A stretch of 64,000 nt of DNA, taken from contig SMMW01000178.1 in assembly GCA_004794655.1 (NCBI GenBank), positions 124,001 through 188,000 on the forward strand, written 5' to 3'. Position numbers and translations under genes: made by a program. Below are positions 24,101-36,904 of the stretch, one piece after another. This stretch comes from Marisa cornuarietis (taxonomy: Eukaryota > Mollusca > Gastropoda > Architaenioglossa > Ampullariidae). How positions within the stretch are numbered: the first letter of the stretch is position 1; each line of letters begins with the position of its first letter. Below the pieces are notes generated by a model. The model was given only the letters and a program-made list of their open reading frames with translations, had not been told where the DNA came from and ran no database searches.

Positions 24101-24223
24101 GGTAGACGGCCATACCACAGAGAGACAGAGCAGCAATCAGAGGTAGACGGCCATACCACAGAGAGACAGAGCAGCAATCAGAGGTAGACGGCCATACCAC
24201 AGAGAGACAGACCAGCAATCATT
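24101..24223. repeat. 41-bp tandem repeat, three units
   Basis: Three almost identical units beginning ggtagacggccataccacag at 24101, 24142 and 24183. Confidence 0.93.
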
Positions 24224-24497
24224 GTGTGGAAAGTGATTCATGGCCCAGTCAAGGTCATCTTTTGTAGACTTTGTAACATTTGTCATTCAATTACTTTAAT
24301 CTGCGAAACTGTATGTTACTAGTTTATTTTTGAGCAGCAAAGTGGAGAGAAAGAATGAGTTTCAAAAGTGAAAGTGAAATGAATTATGAATGTAGTTAAC
24401 AACTAAGACTGAATTTCCCAGAAATTACGAGAGAAGAAACGGCTACCAACTACGTGTCTAGACACTACAGGCCACAGACAATCGTCTGCTAAAAGCG

Positions 24498-25050
<553 letters not shown>

Positions 25051-25394
25051 AATATCAGTGTCATGTAGAATCTCAGTGACATGCAGAATGTCAGTATGAT
25101 CTAGAATGTCAGTGTCATGTAGAATGTCAGTGTCATGTAGAATCTCAGTGACATGCAGAATGTCAGTATGATCTAGAATGTCAGTGTCATGTAGAATGTC
25201 AGTGTCATGTAGAATCTCAGTGACATGCAGAATGTCAGTATGATCTAGAATGTCAGTGTCATGTAGAATGTCAGTGTCATGTAGAATCTCAGTGACATGC
25301 AGAATGTCAGTATGATCTAGAATGTCAGTGTCATGTAGAATGTCAGTGTCATGTAGAATGTCAGTATGATGTAGAATGTCCGTGTGATGTAGAA
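25051..25394. repeat. 18-bp minisatellite in 72-bp higher-order units
   Basis: The basic unit is aatgtcagtgtcatgtag. Variants are aatctcagtgacatgcag and aatgtcagtatgatctag. The four-unit set repeats in fixed order about four times, so a 72-bp block was amplified as a whole. The 18-bp period keeps one reverse frame open for 135 codons. This is not evidence of coding. Confidence 0.93.
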
Positions 25395-26440
25395 TGATGT
25401 GCACCCAAAAGCGGTCCCTTGACACAACCTTTAAGGCGTGTGTTACATTGGCTGTCCTCGGTTCAAATCTCGAGATGAATTGTAAATAAAAATGTCATTA
25501 TCTAACCAAAATAAAGATAGAAGACAGCAGAATCAGTTTTCTCGAGCCATCAGCTCACCTTTGTACCAGTCAAAAGCTCAAATCAAGAGAATTGCTATAA
25601 ATCTATCTGTCTACGAAGCATGTACCAAAAATTTATTTACAGATTTGAGTAGAACAAATGTCTGACATAGCAATTCACACTACAATGCCACACATCGATG
25701 TTTAGGAGTCAAAAGCTATCCTGCTACCCGTCATAGCCTATAAACCAGTATGGAACACGAAGAGATTAACACCTACTTACTGAGCTTGAAAATCAAAGAA
25801 CTAACGAAGATCCAGCCAGGGTCTGTCCACATTTCATATACATACAATACATACATTACATATATATATATATATCCTTTCACTGATAGCAACTGATGAG
25901 CAGTGATGCTGGTCCGTCAGCGAGGAGCAGCTGGAGAAGTTTTGCAGTTGACAAAACTCGTCAAATTAGTTTCAGTGCAGTGTTGATGACATTATGGACA
26001 CCTTAAAATTATTTATTCTAAATATTATAATAAGAAATATAGCAAGTAAAAGGATAAAAAAATATCTGAGTGAGATCAAGACATCTACGACCATGAGTCA
26101 CACTAGCAAATATAATTATCTTTTGACAGAAGAAACCAGGGGACACAACCTCTATCAGACTTGCTGCTGTTCAGGGGAGACAGCTGTTACCCATGTCTCG
26201 TCATCCGCCGTCTGCTTCACAGCAGGTGAGACAATCAGGACAATGTCGAACTTTCTTTGAGTTAACAAATATAAACAGAAGAAAAGAAAAAGTAGTGAGC
26301 AGAACCAGAAGTAACACCAGCTGAACAAGGCCATCTACTAAACCATCATCACCATCGTCAGTCTCAGTTACCTCCCATATTCTCATACTGCATTTATTTA
26401 CATTATTTAATATTAATCAGTTTGACAATAACGAAAGAGG
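25395..26440. other. Non-coding sequence
   Basis: Nothing recognised apart from a short TA run at about 25861. Confidence 0.45.
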
Positions 26441-26675
26441 GCCCCCGGTAGTGTAGTGGTTAAAACACTCGCTTGTCACCACTGCAGTGAGCGGCTCAGG
26501 GTTCAGATCTCGTCTCGGGACACTCTCTGTATGTGACACCTGTTCGCAGGGCTGGGCGGCGGGGGTTTTCTCCGGGTACTCCGGTGTCCTCCCCCCTCCC
26601 TTTCCCCCCGTAGTGCGAAATCACCGCAAGGTGGAAGCACTTTCCAACTAAATAAACAACAACAAACAAACTATA
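26441..26675 (+). mobile_element. tRNA-derived SINE, family A, nearly full length
   Basis: A tRNA-like head has box A tagtgtagtgg (26449-26459) and box B ggttcagatct (26500-26510), the internal RNA polymerase III promoter of tRNA genes. A GC-rich body with 'tttctccgggtactccgg' and 'aggtggaagcac' follows, ending in an A-rich caacaacaaac tail. Partial copies lie at 16729 and 21575. Confidence 0.85.
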
Positions 26676-27690
26676 ACAAAAACTAATAATTTTTAAATGA
26701 CTAAAAGTGCCTCATCCACTATACAACTGGGTATCTAGCTAGCTTAACAGTTGCACACAGTTATTATTTCTTATTAAGAGTAGTATTTCTTTACATCTAT
26801 ACAATATCATTCTCAATGACCAGCCATATCTTTTGTGACAGAAATATGGAGGGAGTGCAATATTCCTTTACATACATGAAGACATTGCTAGCAATTAGTT
26901 GACTTGTCAGACAACACAAGCGGCCAGTCTGTACTGGACATGGCAAGTTTATACAGTAGATATGGCTTGGTAGATAGACCCACACAAACATAAAGAAACC
27001 TCTGAGAATGTAGCTTAGAACTCAGTGTACCGGATGTTAACAAAGAGACCATTGATCCTCAATTTTATTTTTACATTACCTAGACATAACTGCATTAAAT
27101 TTGTCAAAGTTTGTATCTGTTTTTCAAGATTTTTATGAATTAACGAACTAATGGTTTGTCTTTTTTTCATTTTACATGATTAAATATGTTGCTTAGCAAC
27201 CAGTAACATCAAGTCAAAGGCCGCATCAGTATTAAAACTATTAGTACATGCAAGTACAAGGTGTTCACTAAAGTTTATTTGCTCGGCGTTAGTACATTTT
27301 TTCAGATGTTGTTCAAAATCTTTTCCAGAATCTTTGGACTGTCGTACATTTCCAAAAATATGCTTCTTTACGTATTTGCTTAGTCAGCACTAGTTTTCAG
27401 TGTAAGTTTATTAAAGTTTGTGGTGGTGCACAGAAGGAGATGAGGAGTAGAGGCAGGGGCGGACTACATCTTTCTCCGCTTCAGACAGACGAGGGTTATC
27501 GGCCCGGTCTCTAAGATCTTCATGTTAGGGTTTGGGGGGGGGGGCCGCACAACCACACACACTTACAAGTTCCTGCAACGCACGTGACAGATGTGACAGA
27601 CGTGACAAAGGATCTTTTTGTTTTTCAAAAGAGAAGTAAGCAATGGGGGCCACTGAGCAAAGATAGTTTAACATCATCACTGAGAGTTAT
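26676..27690. other. Non-coding sequence
   Basis: Nothing recognised. Confidence 0.45.
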
Positions 27691-27699
27691 CTCTCTTAG

Positions 27700-27919
27700 T
27701 CGGGGTAAACAAATACGTGTTTGTTTTTCGTCAAAATCAGAAACTAATTAGTAGGAAATTTTAGAAGGAAAGTAAACAAAACGCAAGACTTATGCCGAAA
27801 GAAAGAATCAAATAAATATTCTCAGTCTCCGTGGAGATCTCTTTGTGTCTCTACAGCAGGATGTAGTCATTTTTATCATCGTGGTGTTTGCAGCATCTGT
27901 CTTGTCAGGTGCTCCAGGC

Positions 27920-28018
<99 letters not shown>

Positions 28019-28185
28019 CTGAGGTAAACAGCTACGTGTTTGTTTTACGTGCGAATCAGACGCCAGTTGGGGGAAATTGTAAAGTTAATCTTCAGAAGTA
28101 AACATAAAGCAAGCTCAGTGCTGAAAGGAGGAAACTTACAGCTGACTCAGTCTCACTGACTATAGAAATCTCTTTGTACCATGTT
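27700..28185. repeat. Degenerate direct repeat of about 160 bp flanking a (GT)n array
   Basis: The block starting 'gtaaacaaatacgtgtttgttt' (27704) recurs as 'gtaaacagctacgtgtttgttt' (28023), and both run on to 'gagatctctttgt' or 'gaaatctctttgt'. A (GT)n run of about 93 bp occupies 27924-28016 between them. Confidence 0.75.
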
Positions 28186-29191
28186 GACAACTATTAGGTG
28201 AAAGGTCAAGTGGTGACATTAGTCATCAAAGTTTTAAGTAGTCCGATGCGCTTCAAGTTCACTGCACGTGCGTCGTTCAGTACAAACACCAAAGGTCGGC
28301 GGGCGGCCAGTAAGAGCGGTAACGAGGAGTCAGCAAGAACATCAGGGGCGACACTGCGGGCGACAAAACAGCAGCACGGGGAGGATGCACCACCAGGGCA
28401 GCCAGGCTAAGATGGGCGGCAAGGGAGGGGAGAAGGAATTGGTGTTAACAACTAAGACTATATTACAGAAAAATAGCAAGCCCTGTAAACGGATGTCACG
28501 TGCAAAGAAAAAGAACAGCATGCCCGAGACAAGATCTGAACCCGGGACAGCCAATCTTCACTGCATAGGAAGGAAGAAGAGAGACCAACGTTTAGACAAA
28601 AGACAAACATGAGCCAAGTTTACTTTAAAAACACAATAAATCTATTTTAAGTTCCTGCCCAAACTATTTAATACTAATTTAGAATGTGATATGCTATTAA
28701 ATGGTCATCTATATCTGCATCATTCCTCGTAAGATAGTGTAGCTGTTGTTAGTCGATATCAGTTATATTTACAATACATTTTTGTTCAGCAGTTGTGATT
28801 ATGTCAGTGGCAATATCATTCTACACAGTGTTTTGTCACAACAACAAGTATGCATATCAGGAAATCAAATAAAGTAAAAGACTAAAATACTATATTGTGG
28901 ATAACGATTAACTCGTATAGAAGATTGGATAACCGCTACCTCTGGTGTTTCAGCTGTGGACAACAAAAGTAATGCCTCACTAGCTTCTATACATCTTGCA
29001 TATCAATCACTACTTCACTCTCAGTCCCTGCACAAGCTAATAAAGTTAGTTTAAAATATGGTGTACCTCTAAACAGTCAGCTATATCTGTACTGGCTCTT
29101 GTCACGGACCTCAGTTGTTGTTGTTAGTCATTATCACATTGCGTGTGGTAATATGTGATATAATGTATAATAATTAAAGGTTTTAATACAG
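28186..29191. other. Sequence upstream of the NERD-helicase gene, including a SINE-like segment
   Basis: A GC-rich 28200-28420 stretch carries short basic open frames that could be a first exon, but it has no GT donor in the phase needed by the next exon, so it is not joined. 28440-28590 is a family-B SINE remnant (complement gives gggttcagatct). The rest is AT-rich. Confidence 0.4.
28440..28590 (-). mobile_element. tRNA-derived SINE, family B (decayed)
   Basis: The complement of 'agatctgaacccgggacagcc' is a good box B. The body element 'ccctgtaaacggatgtcacgtgca' matches the copies at 1.6 and 4.7 kb. Confidence 0.6.
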
Positions 29192-31899
29192 GGACCAACC
29201 TCAGGACAAGCCCAGACATTCTGGCTCCAGTGGGTTCAGAATGCCTTCCCTGATCTCTACTCACGCGCCTACTTCCTGCCTCCTGTCTACTTCAACCGCG
29301 TGCCGATGACCAGAGAGACAGGTGGTCCTCTAAATCCTCTCCTTGTTTTACAACCTGTCCGGACTTCACCTGCTCCATCTACCGCTGGTGTGGCTGGTGT
29401 TCCTCAGCCTCCCCCTGTACATGACAGTGACATCAGAGATGATGCAGCCATGCAGCGGGTGTTTGTCTGTCTGCAGAAAATGTCTGAAGAGAAAGGAGAA
29501 GTCATGTTTGGACTGAGTCAGCTTCTGTTCGGACAGTACCTGGGGGAACCTTGTTACACTGCTGCAGCTGCCCAGCTCCCCTTACCTGCCAACCTGCCTG
29601 CTGCTCTGCCAAGGAACTGGAAACAGGGAGACTTTGATGTGCTTCTCATTCACCGACATCACGGTTTAGTTGTCTGCGAGGTGAAGTCTGTTGGCGACAT
29701 GCTAACGATGGTCAACGTGTCACAACAGAAAATGGACGACATCGTAAGAAAGAAACTAAATCAGGCTGTGTCGCAGCTGGACAAGGCGGAGGCCATGTTG
29801 TCTCATCTGGTGTCCGACATTGTTCCTGGTCTGCGCATCACGAAGACAATCGCGGTCCCTAACCTGACGGCTCTTCAAGTACAACAGGCCATCGCTGGTG
29901 ATCCACACCTGGCTCAGGTGAGGATCTTGATCATTCTTCAATTTAAAACAAATGAAGGAAACTAAGTTTATCTACATTCTGTGCTTACGCATTATGGAGA
30001 CGATTTCTGTCAGGTACAGAACACCTTTACGGGCACTCGTACTCTCTCGTTTCAATATTTGGAAGTAAACTGACTCAAAACCATGTTTCTGGTGGATATC
30101 TTTAAGCAATCTTACTCGCTTTTGAAATGTCAGGAAAATCCTCGATTGCTCTGAGACACGTTATGCTAATCTTGGCCATCCTGTTCCGTGCTGGCAGAGA
30201 AACTTCCTATCATGAACTAAGGTGAGGAAACTTGGTAGGTTTGCTTTACCATGCCCACGTGAATGTTCTTACAGGCGGCACTACAGTCATAAAATGTCCC
30301 CCAATACTAGTCAACAGCATATATGTCCTCAAATATTAGTTTACAGTCCAAAACACATAAAATGTCCTCGAATATTAGTCTACATTCATGAAATGTCTTT
30401 CAATATTAGTCTACAAAACAGTTGCAAGCCCCTATCTGAACTCAATTTATCCCAAAGAACAAAATCTCAGACAAACTCTTTGCACTCAGATAATGTCTCA
30501 GTAACAAGAAGACATCTCTTCTTATTCCTTTTCGCCCTCAGTGGAGGATAGGCCCGCAAGTAAACCAGCCAGCAAACCCGGTTCTGGGCCTCCCTCCCCA
30601 GTTGGGTCCATGTCATTCCAGCTGCCTCCGCCTCGCCGTGGACCAATCTTCTCCACGTCTGTCTGCGTCTCCCAACCCTGCGTCTCCCCTGTGGGTTCCA
30701 GTCCACAGTTTGTCGTGTTAGATTTACGGCCGGCTTTCTCAGGGTGTGACCGATCCAGCCCCACTTTCGCTTCTTGATGTTGTCGCTGGCAGGTTTCTGG
30801 TTGGCTCTCTCCCACGGGTATGCATTGGAGATCTTCTCGGGCCATCTGATGTTGAGGATGTGGTGCAGACATCTGTTGATGAATGTTTGAATCTTGTTGG
30901 TGATGGTGTTTGTATGGAAGATGCGGGTCTTGGTGTGCTGAGATAGTGTCTTGGAATTCCAGATGGGCCACAGGATGCATGCCTGGATTTATGTATTCGG
31001 CTTATAGCTCAGATTTATAGTGTGGGTTTGGGGGGGGGGTTGATGCTGATACAGTTTTTGTGTCCCCTTGTTGCCAGTGGTAAGAAAATGAAAATCTGCA
31101 TTCGGTCTTTAAATAACATTAAGTGTCTGATACACTGAACCCCTCAGCCATTTAGGTGCTTGGTGTACAACCTTTTTGTAGATCACGTGGTTCTTCTTCC
31201 ACAGGACCTGTGTCGGTGTCTGGGAACATCCGACCCTGCTGACCTCGCTGGTCTGTGTCTGTGCTCTGATCAGTTGTCTGACCCCAAGACCCCGTGTGAC
31301 GTCAGTAGTCACGTGCTGAGGGAACTCGGACACTGGTGGCAGCGACGTGTGGCTGGGGCTGGACCTGACAGTCACATGACAAGAAAGGTGTACAGGACTC
31401 TGGTGGCCAGGTAAGTAGTAGAAGTGTAGGTGATATGATAATACAGCGACATGTGGCTGGGGCTGACACTCACGTGACTATTGTTGTGTAGAAAACACTG
31501 GTAGCCAGGTTAGTTTCAGTAATTTGGGAGACGGTTGTAAAAAAGTAGGAAGGAATGGAATGCAGTTAATGATTGTTCTCACGATTCCTCTACGTCAAAG
31601 CACGGTACACCACACATTTCTACTTAATTCTTCCTTCATATTACAATCACAATCTTCCCAATTTCTCTCCTAGATTTATTAGTTCATTTCACAAAATGCA
31701 AAGACATTTTCTTCAGTTTAGATAAATAGATGCCTTACTTTGAAAACCCAAGGGTACTTTACTGAGGAAATATCAATTAACTGGAAACCAGAAATCCACT
31801 TTGATTGATCTTCAATATGCCTTAGTTTTTCTTTTAAATGCGCTCTCTCTATATATATATATATAATTCTCTTTTGTGACTGATTGAATGGACGCTGTT

Positions 31900-31938
<39 letters not shown>

Positions 31939-34900
31939 GAATACAGCATTTTACTGTGAGGTCAGTATGATTTTACCAGGTTCTGTGGTCCGGCGACAAC
32001 AGTGACTGTGCCATGTACATGTCCCCCTCGCCTGAGTGTCAAGACCCTGAGTCACTTGGTGTCGGTGACAGGGGAGTGCTATGCTGCTCAAATAGCACTG
32101 TTCCCAGAGCAAGTTCACCTGCTCAACACAATGCCTCGCATGGTTTATCTGTCAGGACCACCCGGCACAGGTAAAACCGTGGTGCTGTTGCTGGTGGTTA
32201 TGGAATGGCTACGATGTGGCCACCATGTCTACATTGTAAGTGTTTGGTCGGAAAGTCATGTCGCGTGCATCATGCTGTACCACCTGCTGCTGCAGGCTCT
32301 CACCACACAACAAATAGCAGGAGTCACAGCGGTCACAGCTAGCCACCTTCACCTGCTGCAGTACGAGTTCGAGGCTACGGGAGGTAAAGACGTGGATAAG
32401 GCTGTCAACGAATTGTCACAGGCGGGCAATGGACAGCCTTTGTATGTCATCGCTGATGAAATGTCAGTTTCAAAGGGTTTGAGTCAGTGAAGCATATCAT
32501 GCAGACGCCACTGTATTCTTCGTGTTTTTCTGCCTGTAATTTCTGACACCTGAACATAGTTTCATTTGATTAGATACAGCTGCGTGTGAGTTAGCCTGAC
32601 TTTTATAGTTTCTCTAATACTTTATGTGACTAAAGTAACTTTACCAGCTGCTTCTATTTGTACATATCTTAACTTTATTTAAAAATTAGTGTTTTCTTCA
32701 TTATGATCAACTATACTGTAATATTGGCAAGTGGTGTCCTAACATAAGAACTTTAATGCCTTACTACATGTAGCATCGTTTTATAACTTGTATAAGCCTG
32801 TCATATAACATATATAAAGCCTAATCATTGACAAAGTTTTAAAATTAATTTCTCTGTTATCTTTAAGATTTATGTTCCTGACAGGTCAACTGATAACTTC
32901 GTGTTCTTCTTTGAAAAACTACTGAGACAAGTTCCTCGTCTCCATCTCTGGGCGGCAAGTTGTTATCACATCATGATACCCGGTGCTTGGTCCTCGGAAG
33001 TCCTCACCAGACCCCTGCGCTGCCCGCCGGTAGTCGTGCGGGAAGGGGAGAAGGACACGGACATCGCTCAACGACAGTTTGTCCAACCATACACTCAGCG
33101 GGCAATACCTGACCACACAGATGGCCCGCCAGTCAAGTGGCTGTATCATCGAATGTATCAAGATGGTCATTCGCCCACCTTTCCCGCTGACTGTGTCAGG
33201 TGTGGTCGTGAGGTGGCCAACTTCCTCCTACACAGTCTCCGTGTTGGTCGTCGGGGTAGGTGTCAGTGTTTTGTGAACTGTGAAATTTATTCATAGGAGA
33301 ACTAGCGAGTTTCAATTAATGAATATGAAGATAGTCAACAACGTAAAGGAGATCTTTACAAACATGGAAGGAACAAATCTTTAAAGCAGACGTAGAAAGA
33401 AGAGGAAAACATTTTCTGGTTAACTTCAAAAACATAATACTAGAGACAGCACGTGCTTACATATGACATCAAACATGAATGTAACATAGGTTAAGGAGGA
33501 AAAAGCACAGCTCCGCCATTACAACAACTGACCCCACTAGACAAGTTGGGGCTTTACCACCTTCCTTGCCAGAGACCGTAAGGTCACGTGACTACCCTTT
33601 CCCATATAAAACAATAATTATTAATAATAATAATAAACACAAGAGTTATATAGCGCATATTCACACTCGTCATGTCAGTAATGACAATGAATCCTACCAT
33701 CCAGCCCTTGATGTCACTAATACAAGCTTCTAGAGAGCTAATAGCAGAGTGAGACAGCCGGTGGAGTGGAACAGTAAAGCTGCGTGTCATCATCAAAGGA
33801 CTGATGAGAAACATGTTGAGACTGGACGCAAGTGATTTTGTGTACAAAATGAACAGAACTGGGCCAAGTGGAGCAAGGTGAGATGTCTGACCATTGAACA
33901 CAGTCTGCGTCCTATCAGTGACACAGAAGTTGAGACATGGTAGTGAAGGTCCAGAAACTGTGAATGGGGGGTCTCTGTGTGAGCAGAGAGAAAGTCCATG
34001 GAGAGAGTCCAAAGCAGAGAGTGGTCCATAGTGTTTAATCCAGCAGATCGGTCCAGGAAAGGCAGAAACAGAACCACTGTCAAGGGCAGATAATATGTCG
34101 CTGGTCACCTTAATCAGTGTAGTAATAGTTTTAAAAAGGTCTATATGATGACCAATCTTAGGGGATGTAAGTAGACCCAGAGCTGTGTCAAAACTATTTT
34201 CTCTATGGTCTTGGAGAGAAAAGACAAGTTGGAGACTGGACGGTAGTTGTTCAGCACATTGACGTCAAGCGTGGATTTCTTAAGAAGTCGCCTCACCACC
34301 GCATTTTTTAACAAAGATGGGAACACACCTGACGACAGGCTGACATTTACAATATGTGTGATGGCAGGAAGTAAAATATCTAGACACTCGAGCAGACGTT
34401 TGTAGCCGTTGGTTCTAACTGGCAAGTTCTTAGCTTGGCTTTTAGAATAATCGCCTTTATATTTTATATCGGCCTCAGAGACTGGTCGAAATTTGTTCAG
34501 AGAGCATCTTGAGAGAACATCATAAGAGATGCTGTCAGGCGCTGAGATCGAGGTTGCTCGCATGTCTGATATCTTGTTAGCGAAATAATCACAAAACACT
34601 TGCGGCAGCTAAGAAGCAGGGTAGGGACAGGGACAGTGGGCAGGGACATTGCCTGGCTAGCTCCAGTCCTTCGATTGCAGATGTGTGTGTGTGCGTTCGT
34701 GTGCGCGCGCTTTATATCTGGAAATAAATGAACTAATGAAGACACTTTTAACATTAACAGAGACTCTCACATCTACGACCACCCCAACACCGCCGTGCCT
34801 GCAGTGGCGAGATGTGATGGTGGTGTACTGGCGTGAGGAGAGTAACGACCCCAAGATGGTGATGGGGCTGAGACAAGGCGGTGTTGCAGCTCGTGCGATG

Positions 34901-35104
34901 AAAGATGAGGACATCGAGGACGTGGCTACAGCTCGCAGTGACGTGGTGTGGGTGGGGGAAGGGCATCGCATGCAGGGGCTGGAGAGGAAAGTCGTCGTCT
35001 GCGTGGATCTCGGGGATTCTGTTGCTGCTCGAAGATTTCGTGCCATGTCTCGGTGCACATCACAACTTGTCATTGTCAAACTAGGCAGTTCCCAAGCACA
35101 TTAA
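29192..35104 (+). CDS. NERD nuclease-domain / superfamily-1 helicase fusion, 5' end not located
   Basis: Five exons fit: 29192-29917, 31205-31410, 31980-32462, 32885-33255 and 34761-35104. Every intron is GT...AG, phases match throughout, and 709 residues precede TAA. Exon 1 has a NERD-like PD-(D/E)XK core: Asp in GDFDVLL (about residue 146) and CEVKS (Glu/Lys about 163-165). Exons 3-5 carry a helicase core: Walker A GPPGTGKT (370-377), DE of motif II (470-471, ending exon 3), LWAAS (about 490), HRMQGLE (Gln about 667) and MSRCTSQLVIV (Arg about 693). NERD domains joined to helicases are known mainly from bacteria. DNA or RNA processing or defence is inference. Exon 1 is open to its acceptor, so upstream exons probably exist; the first internal Met is at 29306. 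Failure to splice intron 3 gives a stop at 32488, just after Walker B. Introns carry transposon fragments. Confidence 0.85.
30286..30416. repeat. Short imperfect minisatellite in intron 1
   Basis: Four variants of 'aaatgtcctcgaatattagtctaca' separated by 30-40 bp. Confidence 0.75.
30513..30970 (-). mobile_element. 5'-truncated LINE 3' end inside intron 1 of the NERD-helicase gene
   Basis: On the minus strand it encodes the C-terminal part of the same LINE family as at 9.9 kb: IRWPEKIS, then GHTLRKP, then WNPQGRRRVGRRRQTWRR, then VHGEAEAAGMTWTQLGREA. Its last 130 bp are almost identical to 9955-10085. It supplies the region deleted from the 9.9 kb element. It is antisense to the host gene. 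Confidence 0.88.
31901..31938. repeat. (TCA)n microsatellite in intron 2
   Basis: Thirteen TCA units about 40 bp upstream of the exon 3 acceptor. Confidence 0.95.
33610..34600 (-). mobile_element. L2/CR1-type LINE fragment inside the last intron of the NERD-helicase gene
   Basis: Minus-strand frames (34599-34141, then 34108-33650 with shifts) read as reverse transcriptase: VLNNYRPVSNLSFLSKTIEK, then CVTDRTQTVFNGQTSHLAPL, GPVLFILYTKSL, HSAISSLEACISDIKGW. The frame is broken by shifts. After SDIKGW it jumps to the 3' tail with 'tatagcgcatattcacact' (33650-33668), so the C-terminal part is deleted. A TAA/ATT-rich tail ends near 33615. Confidence 0.82.
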
Positions 35105-36904
35105 TATCGTTCCTACACCTGTCACCTCTTGAGGTCTGGGGCGCCATTCTCTTAAGCTACACTGGTTAATTTGTTTTTTATCTGTTTTCAACTAGAGAGG
35201 TGATTTTATGTATAGTATATATAAAACAAAAACAAAAGTATTAAAATTGTGTATGTTTATCTCAATGTAACTTTAACGAAAAGTTCCTATAGCTTTGCGC
35301 TAGACACCTCTAAATTCTTCTACGATAATGGTGCTTCAGATTTTCAGTCTTAAAACTTAGTCCCAGGGCATGTCACATTTGCAATGGCAGTTTTCATTCA
35401 GAACCATTTTTCTACATCTTTTTTTCGTAACAGTCAGGCCTTTCCAAAAGCAAATTTATTAATAGCCATCTCTATCTATATATCTGTGTGTGTGTATATA
35501 TATACTGGCAGTTTAATTGTGGAGGTGAGTGAGTGATGTAACAGAGAACATAATAATGTTAAAATTAATATCAGTAATGTGAAAAGCAGTACTTCTTGTA
35601 AATGCATGAGCTGGTGTTTCATTAAGCGCGGCGAGACCTGCACAAGTTCATCGACGACCATGTTGACGATGATTCTTCCATTCCTTCTCATACAATACTG
35701 GCAAAAGCAATACTTTTCGTTTAAAGAGGACACATACACTGAACAGCTGTCCACAGCTGGATGGTTCAGAAATCAATGAGCAATAAAGTATCCAAGCAGA
35801 TGGGTGAAGGGTGGGTGATGGTGCGCAGGGTCTAAATCACGTGTCGCCAGGACAACTGGTCTCCCCTCGCGTGTTCGGACCTCTGTTCATTCCAAGTCTC
35901 TCTGACTGTGACACCAGTTCATGAGTATGACCCTCGATGGTATTTTGTATGTGAGAGAGACACACATTTAATTTTCCTTAAGAGATTAGATCACAGACAT
36001 GCCTAGTGAAAAATGACAATTCAAAAAAATGTGGAGGTTGCGAACGTTTATTTGACAATCACAGTGAACATATTCACATACTCCTATAAATTGTCATTTC
36101 ATGAACTTTATTACTAATGAAATGTACTAGCACAGTATGCATCTTCAGACTTGTGTTTAGTAACAAGCACCTACCACTATCAGCTGTCTTCATTAGTCTT
36201 AGTACACAATCATACATGAAAAACCCAGTAACATTTATGTAATGCATGGCACAAAAGTTGAAAACTACATCCGCTCTGCACTTTTAATCTCAAAAGGTGT
36301 GCTGAAGGCTTAAAATGGTGCAAGGCAAAGATGGCCAAGGGAACGAATCACTAGGACAGGAGTCTAGGGAACATGGGTAGTATTTGTCAGGAGTGGCAGC
36401 CCATTGCAATTCCTGCTCCTCCCTCTTTTGGGGGGGGGGGAGGAGGAGAGAACCTGCTCATGCAAGGAGGGTGCACATGGATTTTAATTACTTTTTGTAA
36501 TAAAATATATATTACCTTTTACTAACTTTATATCATTGTACAAGATTTTTAAACTGCAAGTTTTTGTAGTTTTTGTTTGAAGCATTTTATTCATTCATTG
36601 TATAGTGTGCTAAAGAAATGTAAATTAATGCCTTAAAAAATTCTAAAGACATGGTGATGTACTGCAATCAAAAGTGTCATGATGCATTTCAAGAAATCTC
36701 CTCTACTACTAAAAGCATGTTGACAGACGTGTAAAATTACAAGGCATTGTTCTCACTAGTTACATGTTTTTTATTTTATACTAGTAAAAGCTGTTAGCTA
36801 GGTAGCAAAACGGTTGGTAGTATGAATGTAAGTATGCTTGATAAAGGCAAAATAAAACTCTTAGAATCTCATAAAGAATATGATCATTTTGAATCTCATT
36901 TATT
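35105..36904. other. 3' flank of the NERD-helicase gene and non-coding sequence
   Basis: A possible poly(A) signal AATAAA lies at 35782-35787. No other gene was recognised. Confidence 0.4.

Noticed and set aside
26441..26520. tRNA gene
   Set aside because: Boxes A and B are present, but the head does not fold as a complete tRNA with matching acceptor stem and it is followed by a SINE body shared with other copies.
28198..28612. Candidate first exon(s) of the NERD-helicase gene
   Set aside because: Basic low-complexity frames with no GT donor giving phase 0 into 29192. One possible GC donor gives the wrong phase.
33584..34108. Possible independent gene inside the last intron of the helicase gene
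   Set aside because: Motifs are those of an L2/CR1 reverse transcriptase and the frame is broken.
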